From the NCBI RefSeq assembly GCF_004000805.1, contig NZ_BILY01000032.1, forward strand, positions 1 through 64,000: a stretch of DNA of 64,000 bases, in the 5' to 3' direction. Source of the stretch: Paenibacillus glycanilyticus NBRC 16618. GTDB taxonomy: Bacteria; Bacillota; Bacilli; Paenibacillales; Paenibacillaceae. The position numbers and the translations under genes were made by a program. Below the pieces are notes generated by a model that saw only the letters and a list, made by a program, of their open reading frames with translations, made no database searches and was not told the DNA's origin. Shown piece after piece: positions 51,823-60,611 of this stretch (position 1 is its first letter; the number at the start of each line of letters is the position of its first letter).

Positions 51823-51824
51823 AA

Positions 51825-52346
51825 TTACCTTAGAAAATACTCCCGTATTTCCAACCAGTTGTTTACTCTAACGTATCCTGTTTCGTTTATATTGTGCGGT
51901 GCTGTAAATAAAATTCCTTGACCTTTAAATCGTTGAAAATGTCTTACATTATCATCAATTAGGTAATCCGCATGGATAATACTCTTATCTCCGCAAAAAA
52001 CAAAATTCATCTCATCTAAAAAGGGGAAATGTTCCTTTAGCCATTCATATTTCGCGGTGAAAGAAGATGGAAACTCCATCGCTGCTGTGGTAATGAATAC
52101 TTCAAAATGTTCACTTAATTCTTTGATTACTTCTTGACTATCTTTCATGACATCTAAATCGCGGAAAAATGTAGGGTCATTTAAGTAAGCAATAATCTCA
52201 TTCTTCATCTGAGGACGCAACTCCCTAAGACGCGTTCCCATCAAGTCATTCACAGTCAGATTCTCATTGTAATCACTATTAAACACTCGTAAATGTTTCG
52301 GGTTAAAATCAGCTATAACTTCGTCCATATCAATTGCAATTCTTTG
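51825..52346 (-). CDS. 5'(3')-deoxyribonucleotidase (YorS/NT5C-like)
   Basis: 173 residues from ATG 52346, after GAAGGAGTGG. HAD-fold nucleotidase: motif I MQRIAIDMDEVIADFNPKH (nucleophile and general acid Asp), EHFEVFITTAAMEFPSSFTAKYEWL, and the late DDNVRHFQRF (motif IV). It removes phosphate from dUMP/dTMP-type nucleotides and may guard the deoxynucleotide pool. It precedes a HEAT-like gene by 67 bases on the same strand. Confidence 0.88.
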   Translation of the reverse strand, partial: QRIAIDMDEVIADFNPKHLRVFNSDYNENLTVNDLMGTRLRELRPQMKNEIIAYLNDPTFFRDLDVMKDSQEVIKELSEHFEVFITTAAMEFPSSFTAKYEWLKEHFPFLDEMNFVFCGDKSIIHADYLIDDNVRHFQRFKGQGILFTAPHNINETGYVRVNNWLEIREYFLR

Positions 52347-52412
52347 CATATAACCACTCCTTCTATCTTTGAACACCATTATGCATGTTTTTATCACTCC
52401 ACTATACTGCTC

Positions 52413-52727
52413 TTAATGCTTAATGCTTACAATCCGTTGTCTGACTGAGCTATCTGAGTCTTTTGCTAGTATTAATTGTAAGTGTTCGGGTAGTCGGTTT
52501 TTTGTTGCAACATTAAATCTAACCCTTTCATCTACATCGTCAGCGAGAATTTCCATTATCTCAACAGGAATTGATTTATTATGTGCTACCCATTCACGCA
52601 TATCAGGGTACATTTTAATTACTTCTAACCAAACCTCAAAAGGTGCATCATCCCATGCTGCTTTCAGGTACTCATCCATTTTTTCGCTATTCCTTAGCCT
52701 AACAAATTCTTCAGCAGAATTAATCAT
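52413..52727 (-). CDS. Small HEAT/LRV-repeat-like protein
   Basis: 104 residues, RBS TTGAGGTTGAG. Helical repeats from ~35 onward: DMREWVAHNKSIPVEIMEILADDVDERVRFNVATKNRLPEHLQLILAKDSDSSVRQRIVS, matching LRV/HEAT variants. A similar small protein class appears among immunity-like or toxin-neutralising genes, but nothing here confirms that. Cytosolic, no membrane segments. Confidence 0.7.
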   Translation of the reverse strand: MINSAEEFVRLRNSEKMDEYLKAAWDDAPFEVWLEVIKMYPDMREWVAHNKSIPVEIMEILADDVDERVRFNVATKNRLPEHLQLILAKDSDSSVRQRIVSIKH

Positions 52728-53091
52728 CTCTCAACCTCAATTTGTCGCTTTTATTTCCTATTTTATCATAAAGAGATTGGAACTAAACTGCTGCCTATTA
52801 GCTTAACAACGTTTACGAAAATTCTAAAACTATATTTTTCTCAGTCTAAATTTTTATTTTTAGTCTAATCCATATTTTTTGAATGAAATAATGACCTAAC
52901 ACGGAGAGCCCTGCAAAAAGTACATTTTTTGAAAAATCAAAAAAACAGGGGTCAATAAATGACTCCCTGCACGAAAAATGAGCCTTAGAGGCAATTCTAG
53001 AGGCTCATTTTCATTGACTTTATTTTTTTGTCTTTGTCTCTTTTATCTTCTAGAGCCCAACGAGATGGAGGTGAGAGGTGAGCGTGCTTTG
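52728..53091. other. Intergenic region with two terminators
   Basis: AT-rich; holds hairpins at 52946-52969 (CAGGGGTCA/TGACTCCCTG) and 52975-53011 (AAAATGAGCCT/AGGCTCATTTT with an inner TAGA/TCTA stem). The second reads as a strong terminator toward the minus strand for the operon starting at OsmC. Confidence 0.6.
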
Positions 53092-53514
53092 TTAAGGCCG
53101 GAAAACTTCCTGACCGTTTAGAATCAATCTGTAGCTGATGTCGGCTTTCAGCGAATCCGATACGGCACAATATTTTTCCTTGCCCATTTCAATGGCTTTC
53201 CAAATCCGGTAATCCGGAATTTCCCCTTCAACACGGAAAATCAGCTCAATGGCGGTAAAGCCGGTTGGATTCTGCTCTTTCCGGGTGCCGTCCGCTTCGA
53301 TCTCAAGCGAAGTGATCTGACCAAGAAACGAGTCCAGAATCATGGTGATGTCAATGCCGATACAGCCGGCCAGCCCGGCCAGCAGCAGCTCCATAGGCGT
53401 CGCGCCTTTGCCGTCGCCGCCGTATTTCGGCGTTGCGTCCATTCCTACCGGATAACCGGAATCCCCGACTGATGTGAACAAGCGTTTTCCATTCCAAGTT
53501 GTCATGACTTTCAT
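53092..53514 (-). CDS. OsmC-family protein (second copy)
   Basis: 140 residues. Redox Cys pair in AGLAGCIGIDITM and KYCAVSDSLKAD, typical OsmC/YhfA size. Last gene of a leftward unit with the amino-acid ABC transporter, 23 bases after the ATP-binding gene. Reduction of organic or fatty acid peroxides is expected; its tie to a cystine importer suggests thiol redox or sulfur handling. Confidence 0.88.
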   Translation of the reverse strand: MKVMTTWNGKRLFTSVGDSGYPVGMDATPKYGGDGKGATPMELLLAGLAGCIGIDITMILDSFLGQITSLEIEADGTRKEQNPTGFTAIELIFRVEGEIPDYRIWKAIEMGKEKYCAVSDSLKADISYRLILNGQEVFRP

Positions 53515-53537
53515 GATGATTACCCGCTTTCTGTATT

Positions 53538-54284
53538 TTAATGCTCCTGAAGTTGATTGATAAACTTTCTGGATCTTTCGGACTTCGGATTCTGAAAAAA
53601 TATCTCCGGCTCCTGCTCCTCCACGATCACGCCGCCGTCCATAAACACGACTCGGTTAGCGACCTGGCGGGCAAATTTCATTTCATGGGTGACGATGACC
53701 ATCGTCATCCCATCCCGGGCCAGCTGGCGCATAACCTCCAGTACCTCCCCGACAAGTTCGGGATCAAGGGCTGAGGTAGGCTCGTCAAACAGCATGATCG
53801 CCGGCTCCATCGCCAGCGCCCGGGCAATGGCCACCCGCTGCTGCTGGCCGCCGGAAAGCCTGGAGGGATATTCGTCCTTCTTAACCAGCAGTCCAACCCG
53901 GTCCAGCAATCGTTCGCCGATCTGCACGGCTTCTGCCTTCTTCATCTTCTTCACCGTCATCAGCGATTCGATCACATTGCCAAGCGCCGTCTTGTGCGGA
54001 TATAAGTTAAATTGCTGAAAAACCATTCCCGTATGACGACGAATTTCCCGGAAGCCGGCCTGTTTCTTCTTGGAAGGCATGCCCGCCTCCACTCGAACGC
54101 CATTAACCTCAAGCGATCCGCCGTCCAGCTCCTCAAGCCCGTTCAGGCTCCTCAGCAGCGTGCTTTTGCCGGAACCGCTTGGTCCAAGCAAAACAACGAT
54201 TTCTTTGGGAGCGACGCGCAGGTCAATACTCTTCAAAACCTCTAATCCGTTAAAAGACTTGGACAGTCCTGTCGTTTGAATCAT
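53538..54284 (-). CDS. Amino-acid (cystine-type) ABC transporter ATP-binding protein
   Basis: 248 residues from ATG 54284 (GGTGGAG upstream; GTG at 54296 is the first codon of the open frame). Walker A LGPSGSGKSTLLRSL, Q-loop MVFQQFNLYPHKTALGN, signature LSGGQQQRVAIARAL, Walker B PAIMLFDEPTSALDP. GlnQ/TcyC/HisP-type. Couples ATP hydrolysis to uptake by the adjoining permease. Confidence 0.9.
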   Translation of the reverse strand: MIQTTGLSKSFNGLEVLKSIDLRVAPKEIVVLLGPSGSGKSTLLRSLNGLEELDGGSLEVNGVRVEAGMPSKKKQAGFREIRRHTGMVFQQFNLYPHKTALGNVIESLMTVKKMKKAEAVQIGERLLDRVGLLVKKDEYPSRLSGGQQQRVAIARALAMEPAIMLFDEPTSALDPELVGEVLEVMRQLARDGMTMVIVTHEMKFARQVANRVVFMDGGVIVEEQEPEIFFQNPKSERSRKFINQLQEH

Positions 54285-54305
54285 GTTTTGCTCCACCTCA
54301 AGCCT

Positions 54306-54950
54306 TTAATATACTCTGGACAGCTGCTTCTCGACCGCATTCAGAATGGCCGAGAACACCGTGCTCATGATCCAATACATGGCAGCGATCCCAAGAAAAA
54401 ATGGCATGTAGACGTAATATTGGGCGATTAGAAGCTGCGCTGAACGAAGCAGCTCGGTTACCGTAATGGCGGACACCAGTGCGGTCTCCTTCAGCATGCC
54501 GATAAAGGTATTGCCCATAGGCGCAATGGCCACCCGGGCTGCTTGCGGCAGAATGATTCTTCTCATCGTCATCCAGCCCGTCATGCCTGTCGCATAAGCG
54601 GCCTCCGTCTGACCTTTGGGTATCGACTGAATCGCCCCTCTGAAGGTTTCGGACAGATAGGCACCTACGTTTATGCTCAATGCCACGTAAGCTGCCGTCA
54701 GCGGGCCCAGCGTAATTCCGTAATCGACAAGCCCGTAATAGACAATAAATATTTGGACGAGAAGCGGTGTTCCGCGAATAATGGATACATATACGCGGGC
54801 GATTCCGCGGATCAGCCGGTTACCCTTTAATCGGGCAATCGCGACTACCAAGCCGATAATAAGTCCGAAAAACATGGATATAACGGTAACAAGCAGCGTA
54901 TAATAAGCGCCTTTAAGCAAGAAAGGCAAGTTATCCCATACCAGATTCAT
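54306..54950 (-). CDS. Amino-acid (cystine-type) ABC transporter permease
   Basis: 214 residues, five membrane segments, with the EAA loop GAIQSIPKGQTEAAYATGMTGWMTMRRIILPQA. Typical of polar amino-acid permeases such as TcyB/GlnP. Follows the binding-protein gene after a hairpin (54991-55025). Confidence 0.92.
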   Translation of the reverse strand: MNLVWDNLPFLLKGAYYTLLVTVISMFFGLIIGLVVAIARLKGNRLIRGIARVYVSIIRGTPLLVQIFIVYYGLVDYGITLGPLTAAYVALSINVGAYLSETFRGAIQSIPKGQTEAAYATGMTGWMTMRRIILPQAARVAIAPMGNTFIGMLKETALVSAITVTELLRSAQLLIAQYYVYMPFFLGIAAMYWIMSTVFSAILNAVEKQLSRVY

Positions 54951-54990
54951 TGTCGTTTGAATCCCCTTTTGATTCCTTGGTTAAAACGAG

Positions 54991-55025
54991 AAGGCCATGG
55001 CAGAATACGCATTCCTCATGGCCTT
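54991..55025 (-). terminator. Intercistronic hairpin between binding protein and permease
   Basis: Arms AAGGCCATG and CATGGCCTT, 9 bp, then CTCGTTTT on the minus strand. Like the hairpin at 5245-5278, it sits directly after a substrate-binding gene and may lower permease expression. Confidence 0.6.
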
Positions 55026-55041
55026 GTCCTTTTCACTTTTC

Positions 55042-55938
55042 TTACTCGGCCGATGGCTCTTCCCCAAACCATTTTTTGAAGATGGTCTTATAGGTACCGT
55101 CAGCTTTCATATCGGTCAAAGCTTTATCGAGTGCGGCCAGGAATTCCGGATTGTTTTTGCGGACAGCGATACCCGCCTGGTCGGATTTGATCGCATCGCC
55201 TACCGCTTTAATTTTAAAGCCGTTTTTATCGACAATCGGTTTCAAGGCATACAGGTTGTTGATCGTGGCATCGATCCGGCCAGCATTCAAATCCTGCAGG
55301 GAAGTAATCACATCGTCATACGTTTTGATCTTGAAGCTCCCAACCTTCGGCAGCACTTCATTCCGCAGATAGGATTCATCGTTTGTGCCTAGTCCTACGC
55401 CGATATTTTTCCCTTTAAAGTCTTCCAGCTTCGTGATCGAATTATTATTCTCTTTTACGATGATTTTAACTTGATTCGTAATGTACGGCTGGGTGAAATC
55501 AATTTGCTGCTTGCGTTCATCGGTAATCGTAACCTGGCTTATAATGGCATCGATTTTGCCGGCCTGCAGGCTAGGGATCAGTCCCGAGAATTCCTGCGGA
55601 GCAAACTCGACTTTAACGCCGATGCGTTTGGCAACTTCTTTTGCAATGTCGGCATCAAAACCATCGATTTCCTTGTTGTCATTCAAGAAGTTGTACGGCG
55701 CGTAAGTACCCATTAATCCTACTTTTATAACGCCCGCCGTTTTAACCTTGTTCAATAAATTATCTTCGTTTCCGGCATTTGCGGAGCTGCCGCCGTTTGC
55801 GGCATTATTGGCAGGAGACGAGGTTGGCGCATTATTGCTTTTATTATTAGAACCGCAGCCGGCCAATGCCAGAACAACGAGCAATAAGACGGACAACGTT
55901 AGAAACAAAGTATTTCTGGATTTCTTTTTGGTTAACAT
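55042..55938 (-). CDS. Amino-acid (cystine-type) binding lipoprotein
   Basis: 298 residues, RBS AGATAGGAGAG. Lipobox LVVLALAGCGS, Asn/Ser-rich linker to ~55, then SBP_bac_3: GVIKVGLMGTYAPYNFLNDNKEIDGFDADIAKEVAKRIG, QAGKIDAIISQVTITDERKQQIDFTQPYI. Close to TcyA/GlnH types. Delivers cystine or another polar amino acid. First structural gene after the TetR gene. Confidence 0.92.
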   Translation of the reverse strand: MLTKKKSRNTLFLTLSVLLLVVLALAGCGSNNKSNNAPTSSPANNAANGGSSANAGNEDNLLNKVKTAGVIKVGLMGTYAPYNFLNDNKEIDGFDADIAKEVAKRIGVKVEFAPQEFSGLIPSLQAGKIDAIISQVTITDERKQQIDFTQPYITNQVKIIVKENNNSITKLEDFKGKNIGVGLGTNDESYLRNEVLPKVGSFKIKTYDDVITSLQDLNAGRIDATINNLYALKPIVDKNGFKIKAVGDAIKSDQAGIAVRKNNPEFLAALDKALTDMKADGTYKTIFKKWFGEEPSAE

Positions 55939-55977
55939 GCTTTTCTCTCCTATCTCTAATCTGTGTATGTGTACAAA

Positions 55978-56610
55978 CTAAACGCCAAGCAGACCAAAAA
56001 ATTCAAACCTGGCTGTCTCAGCGGCAAGCTGCTCAGCGGTTTTGGATTCGATCCCGCTGCCTGGCGGGGCGAACCCGAGCAACCAGCGTGAAATGACGCC
56101 TTCGATCAAGCTCATAATCATCGTGGCACGGAACTCGGCATCGATGGAACCCGGGAGCATCCCTAACTCGATTGCCCTTCGGATGTTCAGAAGAAAAGCA
56201 TTCTCGAGAGCAGCTCTTGTCTCCCCAATCGCATGACGGATGGTTTCAACGCCTCCACCGCTGCCAAGAATAAGCTCTATTAAATACCGGTTGGACTCCG
56301 CAAACCGAAACAGCCTTTCGAGCAGAGCTTCGGAAGCGTGTACCATATCCTGCACGGACCCTGCTTCCCTCCGGTATCCTTGGCCGATGACGTCAAGCAG
56401 CTTTTCCCTTCCCTCTTTCACAAGTTCCAGCGCAATCGCTTCTTTGCTTTTGAAATACCAGTAAAAAGTCCCTTGGGCCACACCGGCCTCAGCGACAATA
56501 TCGGAAATTTTTGTAGCGTGATAACCGTCCTTGGCAAATCGCTTTAAGGCGATTTGCAGAATATGCTCTCTGCGCTCGCTATTGATTTTGGCTTCTTTCT
56601 CTCCGCTCAA
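55978..56610 (-). CDS. TetR/AcrR-family regulator
   Basis: 210 residues. HTH REHILQIALKRFAKDGYHATKISDIVAEAGVAQGTFYWYFKSKEAIALEL; TetR_C domain 80-200 with AVE-like EFRATMIMSLIEGVISRWLLGFAPP. Upstream of, and same-strand as, the ABC transporter genes (39 bases), so it may be co-transcribed and repress its own operon through the palindrome at 56632-56651. Confidence 0.9.
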   Translation of the reverse strand: MSGEKEAKINSERREHILQIALKRFAKDGYHATKISDIVAEAGVAQGTFYWYFKSKEAIALELVKEGREKLLDVIGQGYRREAGSVQDMVHASEALLERLFRFAESNRYLIELILGSGGGVETIRHAIGETRAALENAFLLNIRRAIELGMLPGSIDAEFRATMIMSLIEGVISRWLLGFAPPGSGIESKTAEQLAAETARFEFFGLLGV

Positions 56611-56631
56611 TCTGTTCCCACCCCCACCCGA

Positions 56632-56651
56632 TTGACTAGTCAGTCAGTTGA
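56632..56651. promoter_or_regulatory. Candidate TetR operator
   Basis: TTGACTAGTCAGTCAGTTGA, with the perfect palindrome TGACTAGTCA inside, 22-41 bases upstream of the TetR start; typical of QacR/AcrR-type autoregulation. Confidence 0.6.
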
Positions 56652-56753
56652 TGATTAAATCCTATAGGTTTTCTATGATATTGTCAAGCATTTATGCGTT
56701 GCTTAGTTACGCAATCGATAGCAAGCGCATAAAGCTTGCTCTATCGTTAGGTT

Positions 56754-56918
56754 TTACCATTCTGTCACGCCATTAAACAGATCTTCATTATCCTTTTTAT
56801 ACCAGAATTCAAAAAACAGCGTTACGATTGCATGATCTACGCGAGGTGAAAACCCGTATGGGATGAAGCAGTAGAAAAATAAAATTGTTGCGATAACGAA
56901 CAATCGCCAATCCACCAT
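56754..56918 (-). CDS. Possible small membrane protein
   Basis: 54 residues from ATG 56918 (a TTG at 56984 gives 76 residues; neither has a convincing ribosome site). A hydrophobic span (LFVIATILFFYCFIPYGF) and a polar tail. Sits in a 700-base gap beside repeat copy B. It may be real but could equally be chance. Confidence 0.3.
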   Translation of the reverse strand: MVDWRLFVIATILFFYCFIPYGFSPRVDHAIVTLFFEFWYKKDNEDLFNGVTEW

Positions 56919-56997
56919 GGCTAAAATTTCAGACGTTAGAGTCTTTCCGTTACTTGTTTTCCTCGTGTTGCTCCTTACTGCCAATGATCATCTTGCC

Positions 56998-57122
56998 AAA
57001 AATAAAGAAAAACCCTTGATAAACAACGGTTTTGAGTCATTTTATTATGGTGGGACCAAGGGGGATCCGACTAAGCTCTGCTCGTCTTCTCATCATGGGA
57101 TGTCTGAATCTTTTATTGAATA
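56998..57122 (-). repeat. tRNA-3'-end-like repeat, copy B
   Basis: Matches copy A at 11941-12066 through a hairpin-like region, TATTATGGTGGGACCAAGGGGGATCC (like the 3' end of tRNA-Ala) and the block CTCGTCTTCTCATCATGGGATGTCTGAATCTTTTATTGA. Only ~190 bp from the tRNA-Ala gene. Confidence 0.6.
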
Positions 57123-57229
57123 GAGGAAGCGTAATCGAAGATGACTTTTAGCGGTAGATACAGACGCCGTGCTCCTCCATTAGAAGTATGCCTTCGTGGC
57201 CTTCTCATTTCATTGCGTCCGCGCGGACT

Positions 57230-57272
57230 GAACCCGGGTTCGCCCCCTATATGGGCTCCACCATAATAAACA
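57230..57272 (+). repeat. tRNA-3'-end-like fragment
   Basis: On the plus strand, GGGTTCGCCCCC then TGGGCTCCACCATAATAAACA: a T-arm/acceptor-like end with CCA. It is an inverted near-copy of the tRNA-Ala end (57303-57321). Not a full tRNA. Confidence 0.5.
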
Positions 57273-57321
57273 GAAAACCACGTCTAATTGACGTGGTTTG
57301 ATTGTTTATTATGGTGGAGCC
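57254..57321. repeat. 19-bp inverted repeat around the tRNA-Ala 3' end
   Basis: GGCTCCACCATAATAAACA at 57254-57272 is the exact reverse complement of 57303-57321, with a terminator-like hairpin between. Confidence 0.7.
57275..57299 (-). terminator. Terminator of the tRNA-Ala gene
   Basis: AAACCACGTC/GACGTGGTTT, 10-bp arms, within the gap between the paired tRNA-3' ends; serves transcripts from the minus strand and perhaps the plus. Confidence 0.7.
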
Positions 57322-57387
57322 AAGGGGGATCGAACCCCTGACCTCATCGCTGCCAGCGATGCGCTCTCCCAGCTGAGCTATGGCCCC
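57312..57387 (-). tRNA. tRNA-Ala (anticodon GGC)
   Basis: Minus strand: acceptor GGGGCCA pairing with TGGCTCC, D-arm GCTC...GAGC, anticodon loop CTGGCAG (anticodon GGC), T-arm AGGGG TTCGATC CCCCT, encoded ACCA 3' end. 76 bases, all stems intact. The only complete tRNA in the window. Confidence 0.96.
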
Positions 57388-57453
57388 GGACTAGCAAAAT
57401 AATAGCACAGACATTTCCACACTGTCAATCATTTTGCTTGTCTTTTTTTACAT

Positions 57454-59181
57454 TCACTTCACATAGCCGAACCCTAGTATCGTAAACCTCTTGTCTTCCT
57501 GTCCGGAAGCCATTCTGATCTCAACGATATGCTCTCTTGTCTCCTGCTCGTTATACAGAATAACGGCATTGCAATGCGTCCAATTGATCGCATGAGGATC
57601 TGCGGTCACCACCAACTGACCGTCCACCAAGACCTCGGCACTGCCGAAATCCGGGCTGCCCGAGTCCTTGAACACTAGTAAAAGGCGCTTGCTATTAATG
57701 GTCATTCTGAAGCTGCTCTCTCCCGACTCAGCCGAATGCATCCAATTATGAGGGAACTGCGGCGTTCCGAAGGGATTGCTGTCCATCTCAACGAAATGCA
57801 AGTCGATGTCGCTCTGATCGAACCCACCCGCTTCTACCGAAGCAACACCTTCATAGCTACTCCGATCCAGCAACCGCACATCCACGAAATCATTCCCGAT
57901 AACCGGGAGCTTATCGGTCACTATGTCTTCTGCATCCTCCACCGAACGATCCGTCTCTTCGAATAGATAGGACAAGCAATCCGCCATGACGGTGTGGCCA
58001 ACATTCGTCGGATGATAGATATCGTAGAAGAATTGCCTTTTGGAAACGACATTCCCTTCTTGCTTGGTCAGCTTGAACTGATCGACCACGGCATCCTTTA
58101 CGCTTACCATTGGAAGATCGTAATGCCATCCGACAGGAGAAAGACGGTCCTGCAGGTTCCAGTCGTTCACAAATACGCTGAACAATAAAATAACGGCCGG
58201 CGCGTTGGCCGCGTTGAGGGCTTTGAGCACCAGACTTTCGTAACAGTTCCCTTTTGTCTCGTCCCCTGCATCATTTACGGCAAACTCAACGATAACGATA
58301 TCCGGCTCGGAAGCTCCATCCCGCAAAATATCCCGGTCATAACGGATCATTCCAAGCTCGGAAGGCGTACCGCCGACTCCGGCTTTAATAAGATGAATAT
58401 GGTTACCGTCAGCACCAGCCTCACCATACATCCTTTTAAAACGTTCATAAGCTTTAAACGAATAACACTCCGTATGAATCGGCTTCGCCCCGGCTCCTTG
58501 CGTAATGGAACCGCCTATATAGGCAATGGTGACATCCTCGCCTCGTCTTGCCTTGTCCATAGCAGCCTTTAACCGTTTGGTATTGCCTCTATTCAACAGC
58601 GATTTGGCGATCATCCCGCGGTAAGCATCCGTTCCGAATTCAACCGGTGGTTCAACTTCCTTCTGCGGAACTTCGTATCCATCATTCAGGTACAGCCTTA
58701 TACTTACTGTCGCAAGGGTGCCGGCTTGGTCAAATTCAAAAGCAAACTTGCCGGGCACATCATCATCCGCTGACCATTCGATATCGGCTACGACAACTAC
58801 ATTCTCCGAGCCGTCTGTTTCGCAAGGAATCCGGATTCGGGTGCCTGACTCGTATTTGCTTGTTTTCCCCCAATTCTCCAGACTGAAGAATACGTCCGAT
58901 CGGTTGCTGTCATCATGAAGGTTCACCGTTATTCCCATGCTATGTACCAGCTGGCGGAACCCATTACAGCTAGATAGAAGCGCCAATATCTCCTCGTCCT
59001 CAACGCCACCGGAAAATTTGGCTTTCTCGCTCAGCCTTCCTTCCAGGTAAATCTCTTCCGTAAACTTCCCGTCTTGACGGGGGCTTGCTTCTATTATGGT
59101 ATCGTAAAGGATAAAAAATCCGCTTCGTTTCTCGTTCGGATCTTTAGGTGCTGCCGGACCTGTAAAGCTGCTATTCCGCAA
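57454..59181 (-). CDS. SGNH/GDSL-family esterase with beta-sandwich flanks
   Basis: 575 residues from TTG 59181 (GGAGGCGATAGA upstream). The SGNH core carries the nucleophile block VTIAYIGGSITQGAGA (~220), the Asn block IVEFAVNDAG, and the catalytic Asp/His pair in YDIYHPTNVGHTVMADCLSYLF. An N-terminal ~200-residue and a C-terminal ~120-residue beta domain suggest carbohydrate binding. No signal peptide, so probably cytoplasmic, deacetylating imported oligosaccharides. This form is common in Paenibacillus. Confidence 0.85.
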   Translation of the reverse strand: MRNSSFTGPAAPKDPNEKRSGFFILYDTIIEASPRQDGKFTEEIYLEGRLSEKAKFSGGVEDEEILALLSSCNGFRQLVHSMGITVNLHDDSNRSDVFFSLENWGKTSKYESGTRIRIPCETDGSENVVVVADIEWSADDDVPGKFAFEFDQAGTLATVSIRLYLNDGYEVPQKEVEPPVEFGTDAYRGMIAKSLLNRGNTKRLKAAMDKARRGEDVTIAYIGGSITQGAGAKPIHTECYSFKAYERFKRMYGEAGADGNHIHLIKAGVGGTPSELGMIRYDRDILRDGASEPDIVIVEFAVNDAGDETKGNCYESLVLKALNAANAPAVILLFSVFVNDWNLQDRLSPVGWHYDLPMVSVKDAVVDQFKLTKQEGNVVSKRQFFYDIYHPTNVGHTVMADCLSYLFEETDRSVEDAEDIVTDKLPVIGNDFVDVRLLDRSSYEGVASVEAGGFDQSDIDLHFVEMDSNPFGTPQFPHNWMHSAESGESSFRMTINSKRLLLVFKDSGSPDFGSAEVLVDGQLVVTADPHAINWTHCNAVILYNEQETREHIVEIRMASGQEDKRFTILGFGYVK

Positions 59182-59273
59182 ATCTATCGCCTCCTGCTCC
59201 GAGTATCTCTATTCATTATAGAGAAACACCCAGCGAGCCCGCGCGGTAGAAATTAAAGATGTTATAGAAGAAA

Positions 59274-59657
59274 TTATGCATAATTCGACACTTCCACCAG
59301 ATTAAAATCCGGATCGCGAAAATACACCGATACGATTGTCCCTACTGCCCCCGTACGGGCGACCGGCCCTTCTTCGACTTGCACCTCGCAAGCAGCCAAA
59401 TGCCGGATGACTTCATCCATCGGCGTCTTCGTAACGAGACAGAAATCCGCAGACCCCGGACGAGGGTTCCTTGCCTTCGGTTCAAATTCTTTACCCGCTT
59501 CATGCAGGTTGAACTTCTGCCGGCCGAATAGCAGCGCCTTTCGGTTATCGCCAAAGACGATGACCTCCATATTCAGCACCTTTTCGTAAAAAGCTGCCGT
59601 CTTCTCAATACTGGCCACGGTTAATACAAGATGATCCAATGCTTCAATCTTTATCAT
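59274..59657 (-). CDS. VOC-family (glyoxalase-like) protein
   Basis: 127 residues. Single VOC module: IEALDHLVLTVASIEKTAAFYEKVLNMEVI, KFNLHEAG, and DPDFNLVEVSNY, giving the usual His/His/Glu metal-site pattern. Members are dioxygenases, isomerases or drug-binding proteins. Not linked to its neighbours in an obvious operon. Confidence 0.88.
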   Translation of the reverse strand: MIKIEALDHLVLTVASIEKTAAFYEKVLNMEVIVFGDNRKALLFGRQKFNLHEAGKEFEPKARNPRPGSADFCLVTKTPMDEVIRHLAACEVQVEEGPVARTGAVGTIVSVYFRDPDFNLVEVSNYA

Positions 59658-59731
59658 TCCCTCAACTCCCGGCTTATCATAGATGCAAAAATAGTCCTTC
59701 CCGTATAGGGAGGACTATTCACGCAGTAAAA

Positions 59732-60208
59732 TTAATTGTTCATTGGATGTTTGGATAACAAGCTGTTCAGTTCCTTCATGAACATGTCGATGTCCTTGAA
59801 CTGTCTGTACACGGATGCAAAGCGCACATAAGCCACTTCGTCAACCGGGTACAGCTGGCTCATCACGATCTCGCCGATCTCGCGGCTTTCGACTTCCGCG
59901 AGCGCTGTCGTCCGGAGCTCCTTCTCCACTTCGGAGACGATGACCTCGAGTCGTTCAACCGAGACGGGACGCTTCTCGCATGCACGGATCAGACCGCGCA
60001 AAATTTTATCGCGGCTGAATTCTTCCCGGCTCCCGTCCTTCTTAATTACAATAAGCGGTGTTTCCTCGATCATCTCGAAGGTTGTAAAACGGCGGCTGCA
60101 TTTTTCGCATTCACGCCGTCTGCGGATGGACTTGTTCTCGTTAGCTGGCCTGGAATCAAGCACTTTCGTACCGGCAAAATCGCAGTAAGGGCATTTCATT
60201 TTTTTCAC
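59732..60208 (-). CDS. nrdR: Transcriptional repressor NrdR
   Basis: 158 residues, RBS AAGGAG. Zinc ribbon CPYC...CEKC at the N-terminus (MKCPYCDFAGTKVLDSRP), then an ATP-cone (FTTFEMIEETPLIVIKKDGSREEFSRDKI... VAYVRFASVYRQFKD). Represses ribonucleotide-reductase genes when nucleotides are plentiful. Gene order with coaE-ytaF-mutM-polA is typical of Bacillales. Confidence 0.96.
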   Translation of the reverse strand: MKKMKCPYCDFAGTKVLDSRPANENKSIRRRRECEKCSRRFTTFEMIEETPLIVIKKDGSREEFSRDKILRGLIRACEKRPVSVERLEVIVSEVEKELRTTALAEVESREIGEIVMSQLYPVDEVAYVRFASVYRQFKDIDMFMKELNSLLSKHPMNN

Positions 60209-60316
60209 TCCTTCCGAATCCTGTTTTTATTTCTAAAGAAATTTCCAGTCGTTACCTGAATGAAGTTGCGAATTCCGCACATAATACATTTACCAACCGC
60301 AAGGAGGTGAACATCA

Positions 60317-60529
60317 ATGAGCTCGAACAACAGCAACCAAGTACTTGTACCGCAAGCTACTGCAGCACTGGACCAAATGAAATATGAGGTCGCTCAAGAG
60401 CTGGGTATTGCGTTGTCGCAAGACGGTTACTACGGCAACCTGCTTACTAAAGACGCAGGCTACATCGGGGGTAACATTACTCGCCGCCTAGTACAAATTG
60501 CCGAACAATCCCTTGCTGGCCGCCAATAA
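60317..60529 (+). CDS. Alpha/beta-type small acid-soluble spore protein
   Basis: 70 residues, RBS AAGGAGGTG. The SASP signature TAALDQMKYEVAQELGIAL and GNLLTKDAGYIGGNITRRLVQIAEQSLAG, including the GPR cleavage region. Coats spore DNA and protects it. Predicted sigma-G expression; consistent with the organism being a spore former. Confidence 0.96.
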   Translation: MSSNNSNQVLVPQATAALDQMKYEVAQELGIALSQDGYYGNLLTKDAGYIGGNITRRLVQIAEQSLAGRQ

Positions 60530-60559
60530 TGATTTCATCAGTCATGTATAACAGATGCT

Positions 60560-60593
60560 TTGGCTGTTCCGTCCTGAAGCGGCGGACAGCCAA
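60560..60593 (+). terminator. Terminator after the SASP gene
   Basis: TTGGCTGT...ACAGCCAA arms with an inner CCG/CGG stem, 30 bases after the stop. Confidence 0.65.
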
Positions 60594-60611
60594 GGCTTCT
60601 TCTTGTCCAAG

